The notes beneath the pieces were generated by a model. The model was not told the DNA's origin. It worked only from the letters and a program-made list of their open reading frames with translations, and did not search any database. Positions 18,723 through 27,778 of a stretch of 64,000 nucleotides of DNA are shown in pieces. The stretch spans positions 148,501-212,500 of the forward strand of contig JALVSY010000030.1 in the NCBI GenBank assembly GCA_027036135.1, written 5' to 3'. The stretch comes from Pyrodictiaceae archaeon. Its GTDB lineage: Archaea; Thermoproteota; Thermoprotei_A; Sulfolobales; Pyrodictiaceae. Position numbers and translations under genes: made by a program. Numbering within the stretch: the first letter of the stretch is position 1; the number at the start of each line of letters is the position of its first letter.

Positions 18723-19109
18723 ATGGTTCCCCCAGAGAAGAAGCAACAAAATGAAGAGGAGCTCCCTAAGAGGAAAATTGATGTCAGAACAGCGTTATCG
18801 CTAATACCACCAGCTACTCAGCTCTTTGGCCAACAGAAGAAGCCCAGAGAGCGCAGGATTAGGCTTCGATTCCATAATGAGCTTAAAGAGGGCATTGCTA
18901 AAGTTAACCCAGATTTGCTGAAAGAGATAGGGGAAGGAGAATACATTGAAATAGTTGTAGCTGGTAGGCACCGATTCCAGTACAAAGTAGAAGTGGATGA
19001 AAACGTACCAGTTAACGAGGTATGGGTTAATGGAGCGAATCTACCAGAGTACGGTATAGCTGATAACTCCATAGCAACCGTTCGCGTCATAAAGAAGCAA
19101 GAAGCCTAG
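18723..19109 (+). CDS. small conserved-type protein of unknown function
   Basis: A 128-residue protein. The charged, lysine-rich N-terminus (about 45 residues) looks disordered; the C-terminal 80 residues alternate beta strands (IRLRFHNEL, YIEIVVAGRHRF, SIATVRVIKK). The arrangement recalls a double-psi beta-barrel, but I cannot assign a family. ATG 18723 follows GAGGGG at ordinary distance; the frame extends further upstream. It lies between GlyRS and another unknown gene on the same strand. Confidence 0.68.
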   Translation: MVPPEKKQQNEEELPKRKIDVRTALSLIPPATQLFGQQKKPRERRIRLRFHNELKEGIAKVNPDLLKEIGEGEYIEIVVAGRHRFQYKVEVDENVPVNEVWVNGANLPEYGIADNSIATVRVIKKQEA

Positions 19110-19246
19110 GACCAAGCAGAGTGAATTAAGAAATACGCTGATATTCTGAACCTATGTCCTTTATTTAATACTTGTCCTCCTAGCGCAGAAATAATGCTAA
19201 ATGTAATAAGAGGCTCGCGCACTTTCCTCCGCGGTAGGGAGTCAAC

Positions 19247-19681
19247 ATGGCACAAGCTGATCCATATAAATTGTTAAGAACACTAGAGGATGTCACCGAT
19301 CTACATGCCAGGACAGTGAGAAAACTTAACAAGGTACTCAATAAACTAAGAAAAGATATAGAGGATCAAGAGCTGCAAATGCTTGCACTTAATTATATAC
19401 GTAGACTTAGAGTGCTGAGAAACAGGCTCGAGAAATCCCTTGGAGGCGAAGTAGATCTTGATAATGTTGAAGAAGAGGTTAGGTACAATATAGCTACACT
19501 GAGCGAGTACATGGTAATAGTCGGCACTGTGTACGAAAAGGAGCTTCTCAAAAAGGCGCTGTATCTTGCTAGGAAGGGGGCGCAACTATTAACCGAGAAT
19601 GTGGCATTAATGAAGGAAGACCTGGACAACATCGAGAGGCTTGTTGAGAAGCTTCAGAGAATAGTTGATAGGTATTACTAG
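19247..19681 (+). CDS. all-helical protein of unknown function
   Basis: A 144-residue protein composed of long amphipathic helices rich in Leu, Lys, Arg and Glu, with heptad-like spacing that suggests a coiled-coil bundle. There is no membrane segment and no cysteine. It ends only 11 bases from the convergent radical SAM gene. I do not recognise the family; composition fits a DNA- or RNA-associated helical bundle, but this is only an impression. Confidence 0.68.
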   Translation: MAQADPYKLLRTLEDVTDLHARTVRKLNKVLNKLRKDIEDQELQMLALNYIRRLRVLRNRLEKSLGGEVDLDNVEEEVRYNIATLSEYMVIVGTVYEKELLKKALYLARKGAQLLTENVALMKEDLDNIERLVEKLQRIVDRYY

Positions 19682-19692
19682 TATCCTAGTTG

Positions 19693-21264
19693 TTATTTAC
19701 ACTTAACTGTTCGTATCGGTATGGCCTCTATTACTCTATCGTTGAGTACACTTGTTATTCTTGCATCAACAATGCAGCGTTCTCTGAGGAACCCGCTTGG
19801 CTCCACTATTGTTACTGGCCCATGTGCAAGCGGATAAGCTATATATCCCTTATATCGTTTTGAATAATTAACTATAATGAGTCTTATTATCTGGCCTATG
19901 AGTTTCTTCTTCGATCTTCTGTTTAACTCTATTGCCTTAGCCTTTATCGGATGAACTTTATAGCTGCATGGCAAGATATCCGGGCTTATTTTCTCTAGGT
20001 AGGAGCCCGGTAAGGGGGTGAAGCGATATGCTGTTATTTTCTCTGCTCCGAGATTGTATAGTCGCTCCATGTATCTTAGGGTAAGCTTTATGGTCCTATC
20101 TGTTTCTCCTGGTAAACAATACATTATGTACACGTAAGGTCTTAGACCATGTTGTTTTAGAAGCTTAACTGCCCGGATTACCTCGCTGGTCGTTGCTGGT
20201 CGTGCTAAGGCTCGTAGAAGATTGTCATCGCCTACTTCAGCTCCTAGGTGAACCGGTGTACCCTTTAGATACCTTCCCAGGATGCTTGCGATCTCCTCGT
20301 TGACTAGATTGGGCTTTACATTCTCTATCATTATCTTCGCTTCTCCCGAGGAAACTTCGGGTATCGAGGTAAGCCGGGCTAATAGCGCCTTAATTGCCTC
20401 CTTGTTAGCAGGAGGCTCTCGCGGATTAGTGAGGGGCCTTGGCTCAACTAGCCAGTCTCTCCCATAGTCTAGGAAATCAGGGCCACTAAGCACGATACGT
20501 CTCACGCCTTTGTCTATTAACTGCTTCACCTCCTCGTAGACAAGCTCTATTGATCTACTTCTAGCATAGCCCCATAGATGAATTACACTACAGTATGCGC
20601 ATCCTGGGCGCGGCTTGCTGGGCAGAGAGCCTCTTGGCAAGATGTTTTCTAAGTGTGGGAAGTTGTAGTTACTGCAACCCCTAACAACCTCTACATAGAC
20701 CCTTGCCGCCCAGTATAGGGGATAACCTGTAATCACCCTTGTACTTGGCTTATAACGTTCCCATTCACGTCTAGGCATTATTGGGCATCGGGGATTTATC
20801 TCTACCTTGTCTCCGTGCCTATAAATTACTCCACATATTTCCCTTAGGTCATCTATATTGATCACTCCTTTGTCGATGTCTATTAGGCTAAATAGTTTCT
20901 CTAAAACGGGTTCGGATTCTCCATGTATGGCTAAGTCTGCGTCTACACGTGCTAAGGCCTCTGGGTCCGAGGTTATGGGTCCTCCCAGTATAACGAGAGA
21001 TGAATCGTTTATCGCTCTCCATCTTTTAATGAGCCTCGCCACCGAGCCTTCGTCAACACTCATGGCACTAATCATTAGGATCTTATAATTTTTAAAGATT
21101 TGTACATTATTTATTACTCTATCTATTGTATAGAGTTCCACATCAAGGCCGAGATTTTCTAAAACACCCGCAACAGTTCGTGGACCTGCTCCAATAACGT
21201 CCACAGTGACTACTCTCTTACCAAGATTGCTAGATGCCAGCGCGTCAACAAGCAGTATACTCAT
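19693..21264 (-). CDS. B12-binding-domain radical SAM protein
   Basis: A 523-residue protein. The first ~150 residues form a Rossmann-like cobalamin-binding-type domain (LVDALASSNLG, ILGGPITSDPEAL). The radical SAM core follows, but the usual CxxxCxxC cluster motif is stretched: one cysteine in VRGCSN, then about 25 residues before GCAYCSV. Downstream motifs (LSGPDFLDYGRDW, GAEVGDD, YIMYCLPGETDR) match archaeal members of this class. Substrate unknown; relatives perform methylations or sulfur insertions. It stands alone between convergent and divergent genes. Confidence 0.83.
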   Translation of the reverse strand: MSILLVDALASSNLGKRVVTVDVIGAGPRTVAGVLENLGLDVELYTIDRVINNVQIFKNYKILMISAMSVDEGSVARLIKRWRAINDSSLVILGGPITSDPEALARVDADLAIHGESEPVLEKLFSLIDIDKGVINIDDLREICGVIYRHGDKVEINPRCPIMPRREWERYKPSTRVITGYPLYWAARVYVEVVRGCSNYNFPHLENILPRGSLPSKPRPGCAYCSVIHLWGYARSRSIELVYEEVKQLIDKGVRRIVLSGPDFLDYGRDWLVEPRPLTNPREPPANKEAIKALLARLTSIPEVSSGEAKIMIENVKPNLVNEEIASILGRYLKGTPVHLGAEVGDDNLLRALARPATTSEVIRAVKLLKQHGLRPYVYIMYCLPGETDRTIKLTLRYMERLYNLGAEKITAYRFTPLPGSYLEKISPDILPCSYKVHPIKAKAIELNRRSKKKLIGQIIRLIIVNYSKRYKGYIAYPLAHGPVTIVEPSGFLRERCIVDARITSVLNDRVIEAIPIRTVKCK

Positions 21265-21363
21265 TAGCTCTGCCCCTTAACCCCTTTTTCCTCGTTGACT
21301 GCTTTACTACTAATACCTCTATATACCTCTATCATAGGAGGAATGTAGCACGGGAGAAGGCTG

Positions 21364-22062
21364 TTGGGCGAGTACTACGACTACGACCTTGAGCGAAGGA
21401 AGCAGAGATCGCTAGCAGAGGAGAATCTTAACGAGCAGTTATTGGGAATGATTAGGACTGTTAGGAAGCCAGTAACTATGGTTCATGACCTCGCTGCAAA
21501 AATGATAGAGGGAAATGACTCTGAGCTAAAACAATTGTATGACGAGATTAAAAATGCTAAGGAGAACATTGAGAATATGAAAGAAGATGTTCTTACCTAC
21601 TTAGCTAGACTGGGAAACATACTGTTTACAAGTAATCTCTATAGGGATCTCTTCCTAGGCATAACGAGGGCAGCTCAAATAGCCGAGGGAATTGCCTATA
21701 GAGTATACCTCTTAACTAGCAATACAGGTAGAATAAATAATGAATTAATTATGAGAAATCTCGCTGAAATGACTAACAAGATACGTAACGAGTACGCTAT
21801 ACTAGAGAATGCGGCTGAAGTACTAACTACAAATCCTGAGAAGAGTTATGAAATTACACAAAACGTTTCCAGCATAGAAGACGAGATAGACACCCTTTAT
21901 AGAAAGCTAGCATACATGTTATACCGTGAATTAAAACATGACCTAGTCACACTGATGCTTATGCGAGACATAGTAGATATGATAGAGGAGCTTGCTGATA
22001 CATTGCGAGATGTAGCCGAAGATATAAAGTTCCTTGCCCTCTTCCAGGCAGCAAAGGCTTAG
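21364..22062 (+). CDS. DUF47 / PhoU-like phosphate-transport regulator
   Basis: A 232-residue all-helical protein. The PhoU-like repeat pattern is visible in MVHDLAAKMIEGN, IAEGIAYRVYLL and the closing MRDIVDMIEELADTLRDVAEDIKFLA, a hallmark of DUF47 proteins, which usually accompany Pit-type phosphate transporters. No transporter is adjacent. The start is TTG 21364 with a GGAGAAGG element just upstream; the next ATG would remove the first 28 residues. Confidence 0.78.
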   Translation: MGEYYDYDLERRKQRSLAEENLNEQLLGMIRTVRKPVTMVHDLAAKMIEGNDSELKQLYDEIKNAKENIENMKEDVLTYLARLGNILFTSNLYRDLFLGITRAAQIAEGIAYRVYLLTSNTGRINNELIMRNLAEMTNKIRNEYAILENAAEVLTTNPEKSYEITQNVSSIEDEIDTLYRKLAYMLYRELKHDLVTLMLMRDIVDMIEELADTLRDVAEDIKFLALFQAAKA

Positions 22063-22190
22063 AGTACTTAAGTAACCCATTCTTTATGCACACTTCCTAT
22101 TATGCCTTGCCTAGTTGAATTTAGCTCCATAACATTCTCTGCATAAACCTCAACACATATGCACTTTGTTAGAGGCAAGGGTGCAGATGA

Positions 22191-22751
22191 GTGTCTAGTA
22201 AAAAACGTATACGTGGGAGATTACTGGGCCTTCGCGTAATAGTATTTAACCACGATGACGCGAGGAGGCTATACGGCATGGGTTATTACGGGAAACCTCT
22301 AGGAATCGCAAAGCCACGTGATACAAATTTTGAGGCTCCTCTTGAGCTAAGCCTTGTTGAGGCACTGTATCTGTTAGAGAAAGGTGTTCTCGAAATAGTT
22401 GACGAGCGTGATAATATCGTATCAGTAGAGTCTCTCTTTATGCGCGGCGAGAAATCTATTCCTAAATTTGGTCTAATATATAAGGTGTACAAGGAGCTAC
22501 GAGATAGAGGATATGTTGTACGCTCTGGTCTAAAATTCGGTGCTGATTTTGCAGTATACGAGAAGGGGCCGGGTTTGGAGCATGCGCCTTACCTGGTTCA
22601 TGTTCTGGAGACGTCTGATATAATTGATCCTTTAGAGATAGTTAGGGCTGGAAGGCTTAGTCATAGTGTTCGTAAGGCTTTTATCTTAGCACTAGTGGGT
22701 CCAGGCAAGTCTCCAACAAGGTACATTATCTTTAGGTGGAGTAAGCTCTAA
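22191..22751 (+). CDS. endA: tRNA-splicing endonuclease
   Basis: Cuts introns at bulge-helix-bulge motifs in archaeal pre-tRNA and pre-rRNA. The C-terminal nuclease domain shows RDRGYVVRSGLKFGADFAVY, the catalytic histidine in EHAPYLV and the catalytic lysine in SVRKAFILAL. 186 residues fits the short crenarchaeal subunit, which usually pairs with a second, structural subunit not seen here. The start is GTG 22191; an overlapping ATG at 22187 runs into a stop at once. Confidence 0.93.
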   Translation: MSSKKRIRGRLLGLRVIVFNHDDARRLYGMGYYGKPLGIAKPRDTNFEAPLELSLVEALYLLEKGVLEIVDERDNIVSVESLFMRGEKSIPKFGLIYKVYKELRDRGYVVRSGLKFGADFAVYEKGPGLEHAPYLVHVLETSDIIDPLEIVRAGRLSHSVRKAFILALVGPGKSPTRYIIFRWSKL

Positions 22752-22877
22752 TAAATACTCCTATACACATACTTAGACGTGGCAAAGTCGGGAATACAGT
22801 AGCGGTAATGAGCTGCGTAGCTACATGACAAGCCTTGGTCACGGCCATAGAGAGGCCTGGTATGGGGTGACATAGTC

Positions 22878-23288
22878 TTGTCGTTTAGACGTGGAGGTCC
22901 TTCACGTAGGCCAAGAGAGAGAGAGGAAAGAGGAGGAAAACCTAGGCCAATGCCTCTCCCTGATGGCAGATGCAATCCTCTCTGCCCCTATTTCCGCTGC
23001 TTAAAGAATGCACTAACTGTGGTGCGTAAGCCCTCCCACGGGAAAATGCACCGTGTAGCTTATTGTAGATGGATAGGCGATGAATGTATAGGGGGCTCGT
23101 GCCAATATGCTGCATGTGCCTTGAAAGCCCTATTACCTGACGGTACGTGTCTCTATGCTAAGGAAAAGGGTCAAAAAGAGACACGAATAGAAGAGCTAGA
23201 GAGCGAGATAGCCAAAGAGGAGACCGAGATGTCTAAAGTAGAGCGACTAATGAAGAGAAGAGGCTACTACTTAGGCGACGAGTTCTAG
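22878..23288 (+). CDS. cysteine-rich protein of unknown function
   Basis: A 136-residue protein with an arginine-rich N-terminus and eight cysteines between about residues 32 and 91 (CNPLCPYFRC, CRWIGDEC, CQYAAC, GTC), enough for two metal or iron-sulfur sites. The C-terminal 45 residues form a charged helix. The start is TTG 22878; no better start is near. It overlaps the convergent UbiX gene by four bases. I do not recognise the family; RNA or DNA binding is a guess from the basic N-terminus. Confidence 0.68.
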   Translation: MSFRRGGPSRRPREREERGGKPRPMPLPDGRCNPLCPYFRCLKNALTVVRKPSHGKMHRVAYCRWIGDECIGGSCQYAACALKALLPDGTCLYAKEKGQKETRIEELESEIAKEETEMSKVERLMKRRGYYLGDEF

Positions 23289-23875
23289 TTGATACCCCAC
23301 CGCTTGTACAAGTTATGCTCTATGCCGAGCACGTCAAGAACTTTCCCCACAACAAAGTCAACTATATCGTTCAGCGTTTTTGGCTTAGAATAGAACCCTG
23401 GTGCGGCAGGAAGAATTACAGCACCTGCTAGGCTTACTACGAGCATGTTACGTATCTCTATAGGACCTAAAGGAGTCTCCCGGATCACAAGAACAAGTTT
23501 TCTACGAAGCCGGAGCATTGATAATGCTGCGCGTGTTACTAGGTTATCTTGTATACCATGTGCGATCTTTGCTAAAGTATTCATACTACATGGTATAATA
23601 ACCATGGATTCTGGCGCACTGCTGCTGCTTGCATAAGGTGCTCTAAAGTCGTCATCCCTATATACATTACCAACATTGTTTCTCAAATACTCCTCGAGGT
23701 CAAGCCCTTCCTCGTGAGCCGCGACTTGGGCAGCAGCCTTACTATATATAACTGCAGCAAGTAGGTTCTTCTCGCGTAGTACCTCGATGAGCCTTATCGC
23801 GTATCTTATACCACTAGCCCCTGTAATTCCTACTAGCACGCCTCTGGAGATCCTACTCTTGCTCTGCCACGACAT
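23285..23875 (-). CDS. ubiX: flavin prenyltransferase (UbiX/Pad1 family)
   Basis: Makes prenylated FMN, the cofactor of UbiD-type decarboxylases. Signatures are VGITGASGIRYAIRL at the N-terminus, IIPCSMNTLAKIAHGIQDNL in the middle and the RETPLGPIEIRNM loop. 196 residues is the family length. Its start overlaps the end of an upstream methyltransferase by 23 bases, so the two are translationally coupled and could serve quinone synthesis together. No UbiD is in the window. Confidence 0.93.
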   Translation of the reverse strand: MSWQSKSRISRGVLVGITGASGIRYAIRLIEVLREKNLLAAVIYSKAAAQVAAHEEGLDLEEYLRNNVGNVYRDDDFRAPYASSSSAPESMVIIPCSMNTLAKIAHGIQDNLVTRAALSMLRLRRKLVLVIRETPLGPIEIRNMLVVSLAGAVILPAAPGFYSKPKTLNDIVDFVVGKVLDVLGIEHNLYKRWGIN

Positions 23876-24605
23876 AGCCTAACCCTCCTAGCACGTATTT
23901 ACGACACACTATTCCCCTTACTCCATAGTGGTTATGTGATGCAATGTTCTCTATGAGTTTGCATAATTGTTCAACGCTTAGCCACCCCCTAAGACTCTTG
24001 CATAACCCTCTATAGTGTCGCCACTGTTTTGGCGCAAATAGGAGTGCTAAGATAGGAACAAAGAGACATACCCACGTCTTTACCGCTATAGACCTCATAG
24101 TTTCTCGTGGCAAGAAGATATCGCCAATCGCTATCCGTCCCTTATTGAGTATTCTTAGCATCTCAGCAACAGCATCGCCAAGATCCTTGAAGTCCCGTGC
24201 AGCGTAAAAAGCCGTGACCCCCGATACGGAGGAGGAGCGTAATGGAATATTCTCTGCAACTGCTACGATGCGGTCACAAAGAGCACTCGACGTAATGCTC
24301 TTTAACAATCTTGGAGATGGGTCAATCGCAACAATATATGATACCTGCTTACAAACATCAGCGATAACAGATACTGAGTCGCCGGGTCCAGCCCCTAAAT
24401 CAACTATAATTACCCTTCGCTGCTCATCGTTACCGTGCTGTATGTCCTTGCACATTTGCTTAATAGCGTCAAAGCGCACACGATTATCAAGCCCTAATGA
24501 CATTATTTTATTCATTCTACGATACGTATTAACAATGGCTTCTATGTCACGAACAATACACTCCCACGTATACTCGTCAAGCATTCGTGTAGCTCGCGAA
24601 GCCAT
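23853..24605 (-). CDS. UbiE/COQ5-like SAM-dependent methyltransferase
   Basis: A class I methyltransferase of 250 residues. Motif I is IIVDLGAGPGDSVSVIA (about 66-82), the acidic ribose-binding residue lies in VAIDPSPRLL, and AENIPLRSSSVSGVT with EMLRILNKGRIAIGDI corresponds to the ubiquinone/menaquinone methyltransferase pattern. A hydrophobic stretch (VCLFVPILALLFAP) suggests membrane association. Coupling to ubiX supports a quinone or other prenylated-ring substrate, which is inference. Confidence 0.75.
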   Translation of the reverse strand: MASRATRMLDEYTWECIVRDIEAIVNTYRRMNKIMSLGLDNRVRFDAIKQMCKDIQHGNDEQRRVIIVDLGAGPGDSVSVIADVCKQVSYIVAIDPSPRLLKSITSSALCDRIVAVAENIPLRSSSVSGVTAFYAARDFKDLGDAVAEMLRILNKGRIAIGDIFLPRETMRSIAVKTWVCLFVPILALLFAPKQWRHYRGLCKSLRGWLSVEQLCKLIENIASHNHYGVRGIVCRKYVLGGLGYVVAEQE

Positions 24606-24721
24606 GCTCTTCCCTAGCCCTTGTAAACACCGAGCACGCTTGGGCCCAAAAGTAATTAGCGAGGATCACAGAACTACTATAATAAGTAACATGGATGGCC
24701 CCCAGGGCTCTCAGCAAACCA

Positions 24722-25285
24722 ATGCATGAATCTCAAGTGCGTAGGGTGCTGATGGCCTTGAGGTTTGCTGGTATATTCGCTGTTTTGCCTCTGGCTGAGC
24801 TGGAGGCATATGATGTACCATGGGTTCCTACAAGGAGGCAGTTAATATCGCACATAATGAGGCTTGCTGCCTTATCGGAGAATGATGTATTTTATGACCT
24901 GGGGTGCGGCGATGGCAGAGTAGCTGTTGAAGCGGCTAAGCGTGGTGCCAAGGCTGTTTGTGTTGAGATTAGAAAGGATCTAATCGAGAAGGCCAAGGAG
25001 AATGCCAGGAAGAATAATGTCTACGAACGCATAGCGTTCATCAATGATAGCTTCTTTCACGTAGACTTAAGCGATGCCACTGTTGTATACATGTATCTAC
25101 TTACACGGGTAAATGCAGCGCTCAGACCTAAGCTAGAAAAAGAGCTAAAGCCTGGGACACGGGTGATTACTCTCGACTTCGAGATACCTAGATGGAAACC
25201 AGTACATGTAGAAAAACACTACATAGCAGGTCTTCTTAGGACCCTCTATCTATACATCGTTGGCATTAGTAACTTATCCCAGTAG
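24722..25285 (+). CDS. aKMT/FAM173-like protein lysine methyltransferase
   Basis: A class I SAM methyltransferase whose motifs PWVPTRRQLI, DVFYDLGCGDGRVAVEAAKRGA, VCVEIRKDLI, VYMYLLTRVNAALRPKLEKELKPGTRV and YLYIVG closely resemble the crenarchaeal protein lysine methyltransferase aKMT and the eukaryotic FAM173 enzymes that methylate ATP-synthase c and translocator lysines. An N-terminal hydrophobic helix (FAGIFAVLPLAELEA) precedes the domain. TATA-like CTATAATAAG near 24677 points to a start at ATG 24722 rather than the upstream in-frame ATG 24695. It converges on deoxyhypusine synthase with a 12-base overlap. Confidence 0.8.
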   Translation: MHESQVRRVLMALRFAGIFAVLPLAELEAYDVPWVPTRRQLISHIMRLAALSENDVFYDLGCGDGRVAVEAAKRGAKAVCVEIRKDLIEKAKENARKNNVYERIAFINDSFFHVDLSDATVVYMYLLTRVNAALRPKLEKELKPGTRVITLDFEIPRWKPVHVEKHYIAGLLRTLYLYIVGISNLSQ

Positions 25286-26221
25286 CATCGCAGCTATTAT
25301 TGGCAGGAGCATCGTTGCATCCCCGTAGATTACTACGTGCCTAGCTTTGGGTCTTATTTTACCCCAACTTATAGCCTCACGGGGATGAGCACCACTAAGA
25401 CTACCATCATACTCGACAGCTGTTGTTAGGTAAACGGCGCAGTCCAGGCCCTCCCTGAACTGTGCCCACCAGATGGTGTGATGCTTACTTATACCACCGC
25501 CTACGATCAACGCTACAGCCTTCTTTGCATGAAAGAATTTTTCAGCCATAACTTTCTCGTCTAGGAATGGATTGATCCTCAGCTCTTTATGCGTCTCGGT
25601 GTAAGTAAAGAGGGCTGTCCCAAAGGCTCCGTCGAGGTACCCAGGGACTATAATTGGTGTAGATGTCTTGTACGCCGCGTTGAGTATACTGTTAGAGTCA
25701 TTAATTCTTTTCCCAATCTCCCATATTATTTCGTATACCCCCCATTCTCTTCCTTTGTTGAGATCGTCTAGGGTCTCGTATACCTTTTTCTCTATTAGTG
25801 GTCCATAGTTCTCAACGGGTATGAATATGTTACCTAGCCTATGTATCTTGAGATCACGAAGAACCTTATCATCGGCTTCAAAGAAGCCCTTATAGTATGT
25901 TCCTCCAAAACTCCTAGCTATATCGTGGTCTAAGGTCCCACATGTAGTCACCACTAAATTAAATATCTTTTCTTGTATCAATTGTGCAAATATTCCTCTA
26001 AGCCCTGTTGCAACAAGATTAGCGGTGAACGATATAACTCTTAGATCGGCGTCTTTTAGACAATCTTTTAGTATCTTTATTCCTCTGACAAGGTGTCCCA
26101 CCATGAATCCATGAATGTCCTCGTACATTTTTACAAGCTCCTCAATAGTCATGCCAGGTGATATTCTGGCGTCCCTTACAGGTTCGTTTAGTACATCCTC
26201 TCTTCTCATGATATTCGCCAC
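25274..26221 (-). CDS. dys: deoxyhypusine synthase
   Basis: Transfers the aminobutyl part of spermidine to a lysine of aIF5A, the first step to hypusine. The 315-residue protein has NLVATGLRG, TTCGTLDHDIAR, GYLDGAFGTALF and the active-site loop GGGISKHHTIWWAQFREG with the catalytic lysine, followed by DGSLSGAHPREAISWGK. The start is GTG 26221; ATG 26209 is an alternative. It depends on spermidine, which ties it to the aminopropyltransferase and agmatinase genes. Confidence 0.95.
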   Translation of the reverse strand: MANIMRREDVLNEPVRDARISPGMTIEELVKMYEDIHGFMVGHLVRGIKILKDCLKDADLRVISFTANLVATGLRGIFAQLIQEKIFNLVVTTCGTLDHDIARSFGGTYYKGFFEADDKVLRDLKIHRLGNIFIPVENYGPLIEKKVYETLDDLNKGREWGVYEIIWEIGKRINDSNSILNAAYKTSTPIIVPGYLDGAFGTALFTYTETHKELRINPFLDEKVMAEKFFHAKKAVALIVGGGISKHHTIWWAQFREGLDCAVYLTTAVEYDGSLSGAHPREAISWGKIRPKARHVVIYGDATMLLPIIAAMLLG

Positions 26222-26297
26222 TTCTTTTGTACCTCTCTGAGGCGATTTATTACTTGGCCGGGGCTAAGGCACCACGAGGCATCGGTGTGAGACCATT

Positions 26298-27023
26298 ATG
26301 AATAGCAGCAGTAAAGGTCTTAGTGGAAAACGTCGCTGGTATGCTAGTGAGAGAATAGCATTTAAATTACTAGATGAGACGGGTTATCATATTGTTGAGA
26401 CGCATAAGAAGATAGTCATTGATGGTGTTGAAGTCGGCGAAGTTGATGCCATAGCTCTGGGCCCGGATAATGAGTACTATGCTGTTGAGGTTAAGGCTGG
26501 AAGACTTGACGTGCATGGGGTTCGCCAGGTAGTTAGTAATGCTATGCTGCTGGGCATGAAGCCTCTAGCAATATGTAAGGGCTTTGCCGATGACGCAGCT
26601 AAGAAGGTTGCTGAGAAGCTAGGAGTTAAGGTTATTGAGCTTAGCGATGTATTCCTAGTCGATGCCGAGGAGCTAGAGGAGATAGTTTATGGCGCTGCTC
26701 TGGAAGCGTTCTCGGAGACTCTAAGAATACTAATTGATCCGGGCATAAAGGTACCAATAATATATCTAGATTATTTAAGATCCATAGCACGTAGTGATAA
26801 TCTCCACGATGCTGCTACAAGGCTTAATAAGGATGTCAAGGATCTTTTGCCCGTGTTTTCGTGGCTACGCTCGTTGTCGCCCATTGCAAGGAGAGGTGGA
26901 TATAAATCAATACGTTTGGTTGCATCACTGGTTTTGCTTAGGCTTCAGTTACAAGGGTTACTTGACTCACTTAGCCGTGATCTAGAAGCGTTTAGTAGAC
27001 TCGCGGAAAGGCTAGGGGTGTAA
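26298..27023 (+). CDS. RecB-family nuclease-like protein
   Basis: A 241-residue protein with a PD-(D/E)XK nuclease core near the N-terminus: a helix (ASERIAFKLLDETGYHI), then VGEVDAIALG and YYAVEVKAGRLD supplying the D, E and K residues, and HGVRQVVSNAMLL. The C-terminal half is helical with no recognisable domain. Crenarchaeal genomes carry such stand-alone nucleases, whose role is not established. The next gene starts four bases after its stop, so the two form an operon. Confidence 0.78.
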   Translation: MNSSSKGLSGKRRWYASERIAFKLLDETGYHIVETHKKIVIDGVEVGEVDAIALGPDNEYYAVEVKAGRLDVHGVRQVVSNAMLLGMKPLAICKGFADDAAKKVAEKLGVKVIELSDVFLVDAEELEEIVYGAALEAFSETLRILIDPGIKVPIIYLDYLRSIARSDNLHDAATRLNKDVKDLLPVFSWLRSLSPIARRGGYKSIRLVASLVLLRLQLQGLLDSLSRDLEAFSRLAERLGV

Positions 27024-27027
27024 TTTC

Positions 27028-27774
27028 TTGAACCCAAAGGAGGTCAAGGCTTCTATTAGGCAGAGGATTTGGAAACTCTTAGAGGAGCAGAACATAGCTC
27101 GTTTCCCTAGACCAGTCTATGGACGGATACCTAACTTTGCCGGGGCCCGTGAAGCAGCAATGAATCTCGCTAAGACTCATATCTGGAAAGAGGCGCGTAT
27201 AGTGAAGGTTAACCCTGATTCTCCGCAGAAATGGGTTAGGTTGATGGCGCTTCGGCAAGGCAAGCTACTAGTAATGGCGACGCCACGGATTAGAGAAGGG
27301 TTCATAATTCTTGATCCAAGCAAAATACCTTCGTTTCTTTATGAGAAGGCTGCAACAATACGCGGAGCCTTTCAGCTAGGGCAAAAGATAGGGCTAGACG
27401 AGCTGAGGGAACTGGGAGGTATTGACCTAATAGTTACTGGCTCTGTTGCTGTCGACCGACAAGGGCATCGCATAGGTAAGGGAGAGGGGTATGCTGAATT
27501 GGAGTATGCTATTCTTCGCGAGCTTGGACTAGTCGGCGATGATACACCCATAGCGACAACTGTTCATGACGTACAAATAGTTGAACGGATTCCACGTGAA
27601 CCTTATGACTTAGTTGTTGACTACATAGCTACTCCGACGCGGATTATTGAGACCCTTTCTGGCGAGAAGAAGCCTCCTGGAATACTATGGGATATGCTGC
27701 CATGTGAGAAAATGAGGAAAATTCCTATACTCATGGAGCTCGCTAGACGTAAAGGAGTTAAAAAGCAATGCTAG
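27028..27774 (+). CDS. 5-formyltetrahydrofolate cyclo-ligase family protein
   Basis: A 248-residue member of the methenyl-THF synthetase fold. Matching regions are VKASIRQRIWKLLEEQ, a central LIVTGSVAVDRQGHRIGKGEGYAELEYAI (the family G-x-G-x-G-Y site) and ATTVHDVQIVERIPREPYD near the end. It resembles the MTHFSD-like archaeal branch more than the bacterial enzyme, so real cyclo-ligase activity is uncertain. The start is TTG 27028, with GGGGTG of the previous gene's end as ribosome site. Confidence 0.75.
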   Translation: MNPKEVKASIRQRIWKLLEEQNIARFPRPVYGRIPNFAGAREAAMNLAKTHIWKEARIVKVNPDSPQKWVRLMALRQGKLLVMATPRIREGFIILDPSKIPSFLYEKAATIRGAFQLGQKIGLDELRELGGIDLIVTGSVAVDRQGHRIGKGEGYAELEYAILRELGLVGDDTPIATTVHDVQIVERIPREPYDLVVDYIATPTRIIETLSGEKKPPGILWDMLPCEKMRKIPILMELARRKGVKKQC

Positions 27775-27778
27775 ATAC

